From Chloroflexi bacterium GWC2_73_18 (lineage in GTDB: Bacteria > Chloroflexota > Limnocylindria > Limnocylindrales > CSP1-4), in NCBI GenBank assembly GCA_001794945.1, contig MGMJ01000002.1:724-35057 (forward strand): 34,334 nt of DNA, read 5' to 3'. The position numbers and the translations under genes were made by a program. Numbering within the stretch: position 1 is the stretch's first letter; each line of letters opens with the position of its first letter. Below the pieces are notes generated by a model. The model worked only from the letters and a program-made list of their open reading frames with translations. It searched no databases and was not told where the DNA came from. Shown piece after piece: positions 34,295 through 34,334 of the stretch.

Positions 34295-34334
34295 TTGCCC
34301 AGCTTGCTGCGCCTCGCGGGACTCGCCATCGGAC
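34295..34334 (+). CDS. Start of an unidentified gene, cut by the window edge
   Basis: TTG 34295 follows GGGAGG (34285-34290) by 4 nt. Only about 13 residues are visible, and they are hydrophobic (PSLLRLAGLAIG), suggesting a signal peptide or membrane segment. TTG 34304 is an in-frame alternative. Function cannot be told. Confidence 0.45.
   Translation, partial: MPSLLRLAGLAIG

Overview
The window is very GC-rich, tightly packed bacterial chromosome. Coding regions use mostly G/C third positions, GTG and TTG starts are frequent, and stop/start overlaps (GTGA, ATGA, TGATG, TTGA) are common. Several features fit an uncultured-type Chloroflexota (Limnocylindria-like) or a related high-GC monoderm: an accD-accA fusion, LytR-CpsA-Psr (LCP) proteins, a UDP-sulfoquinovose synthase, and no outer-membrane genes. 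That placement is inference. No tRNA, rRNA, CRISPR array, transposase or phage gene was seen.

Region 1 (about 1-12,260, + strand) is a lipid-precursor operon. It begins with aspartate kinase, apparently read from a leaderless promoter, then biotin ligase, an ECF-like sigma factor and a small membrane protein. Next come fused acetyl-CoA carboxyltransferase (accDA), a BCCP-like protein that has lost its biotinylation lysine, and biotin carboxylase. After a 94-bp gap with a dyad come fabZ, a metallophosphoesterase, fabF, true BCCP (accB), fabH and fabG. Together they make and elongate malonyl-derived acyl chains. acpP, fabD and an enoyl-ACP reductase are absent and must lie elsewhere.

Region 2 (12,261-12,910) is a 650-bp non-coding spacer with two unrelated minisatellites (five 19-bp units, four 18-bp units) and a perfect hairpin.

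Region 3 (12,911-16,839) is a cell-wall module: a secreted C-terminally anchored protein, two LCP-family transferases, and between them a divergently oriented secreted TIM-barrel glycosidase-like protein.

Region 4 (16,851-34,188) is a surface-glycan locus. It has four large multi-spanning GT-C-like proteins and an O-antigen-ligase-family protein. It also has a six-gene minus-strand operon read from 31,824 down to 24,430: UDP-sulfoquinovose synthase, NDP-sugar epimerase, Wzx-type flippase, GT4, membrane GT2, Wzy-type polymerase. The natural reading is synthesis, flipping, polymerisation and (through LCP proteins) wall attachment of a glycan, possibly carrying sulfoquinovose. A new gene starts at the right edge.

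The most notable observations are the lysine-less BCCP paralogue inside the acc operon (resembling plant BADC regulators), the sulfoquinovose synthase heading a Wzx/Wzy operon, and a recurring extended -10 motif TGCTAnnnT that twice sits exactly 7 nt before a start codon, implying leaderless mRNAs.
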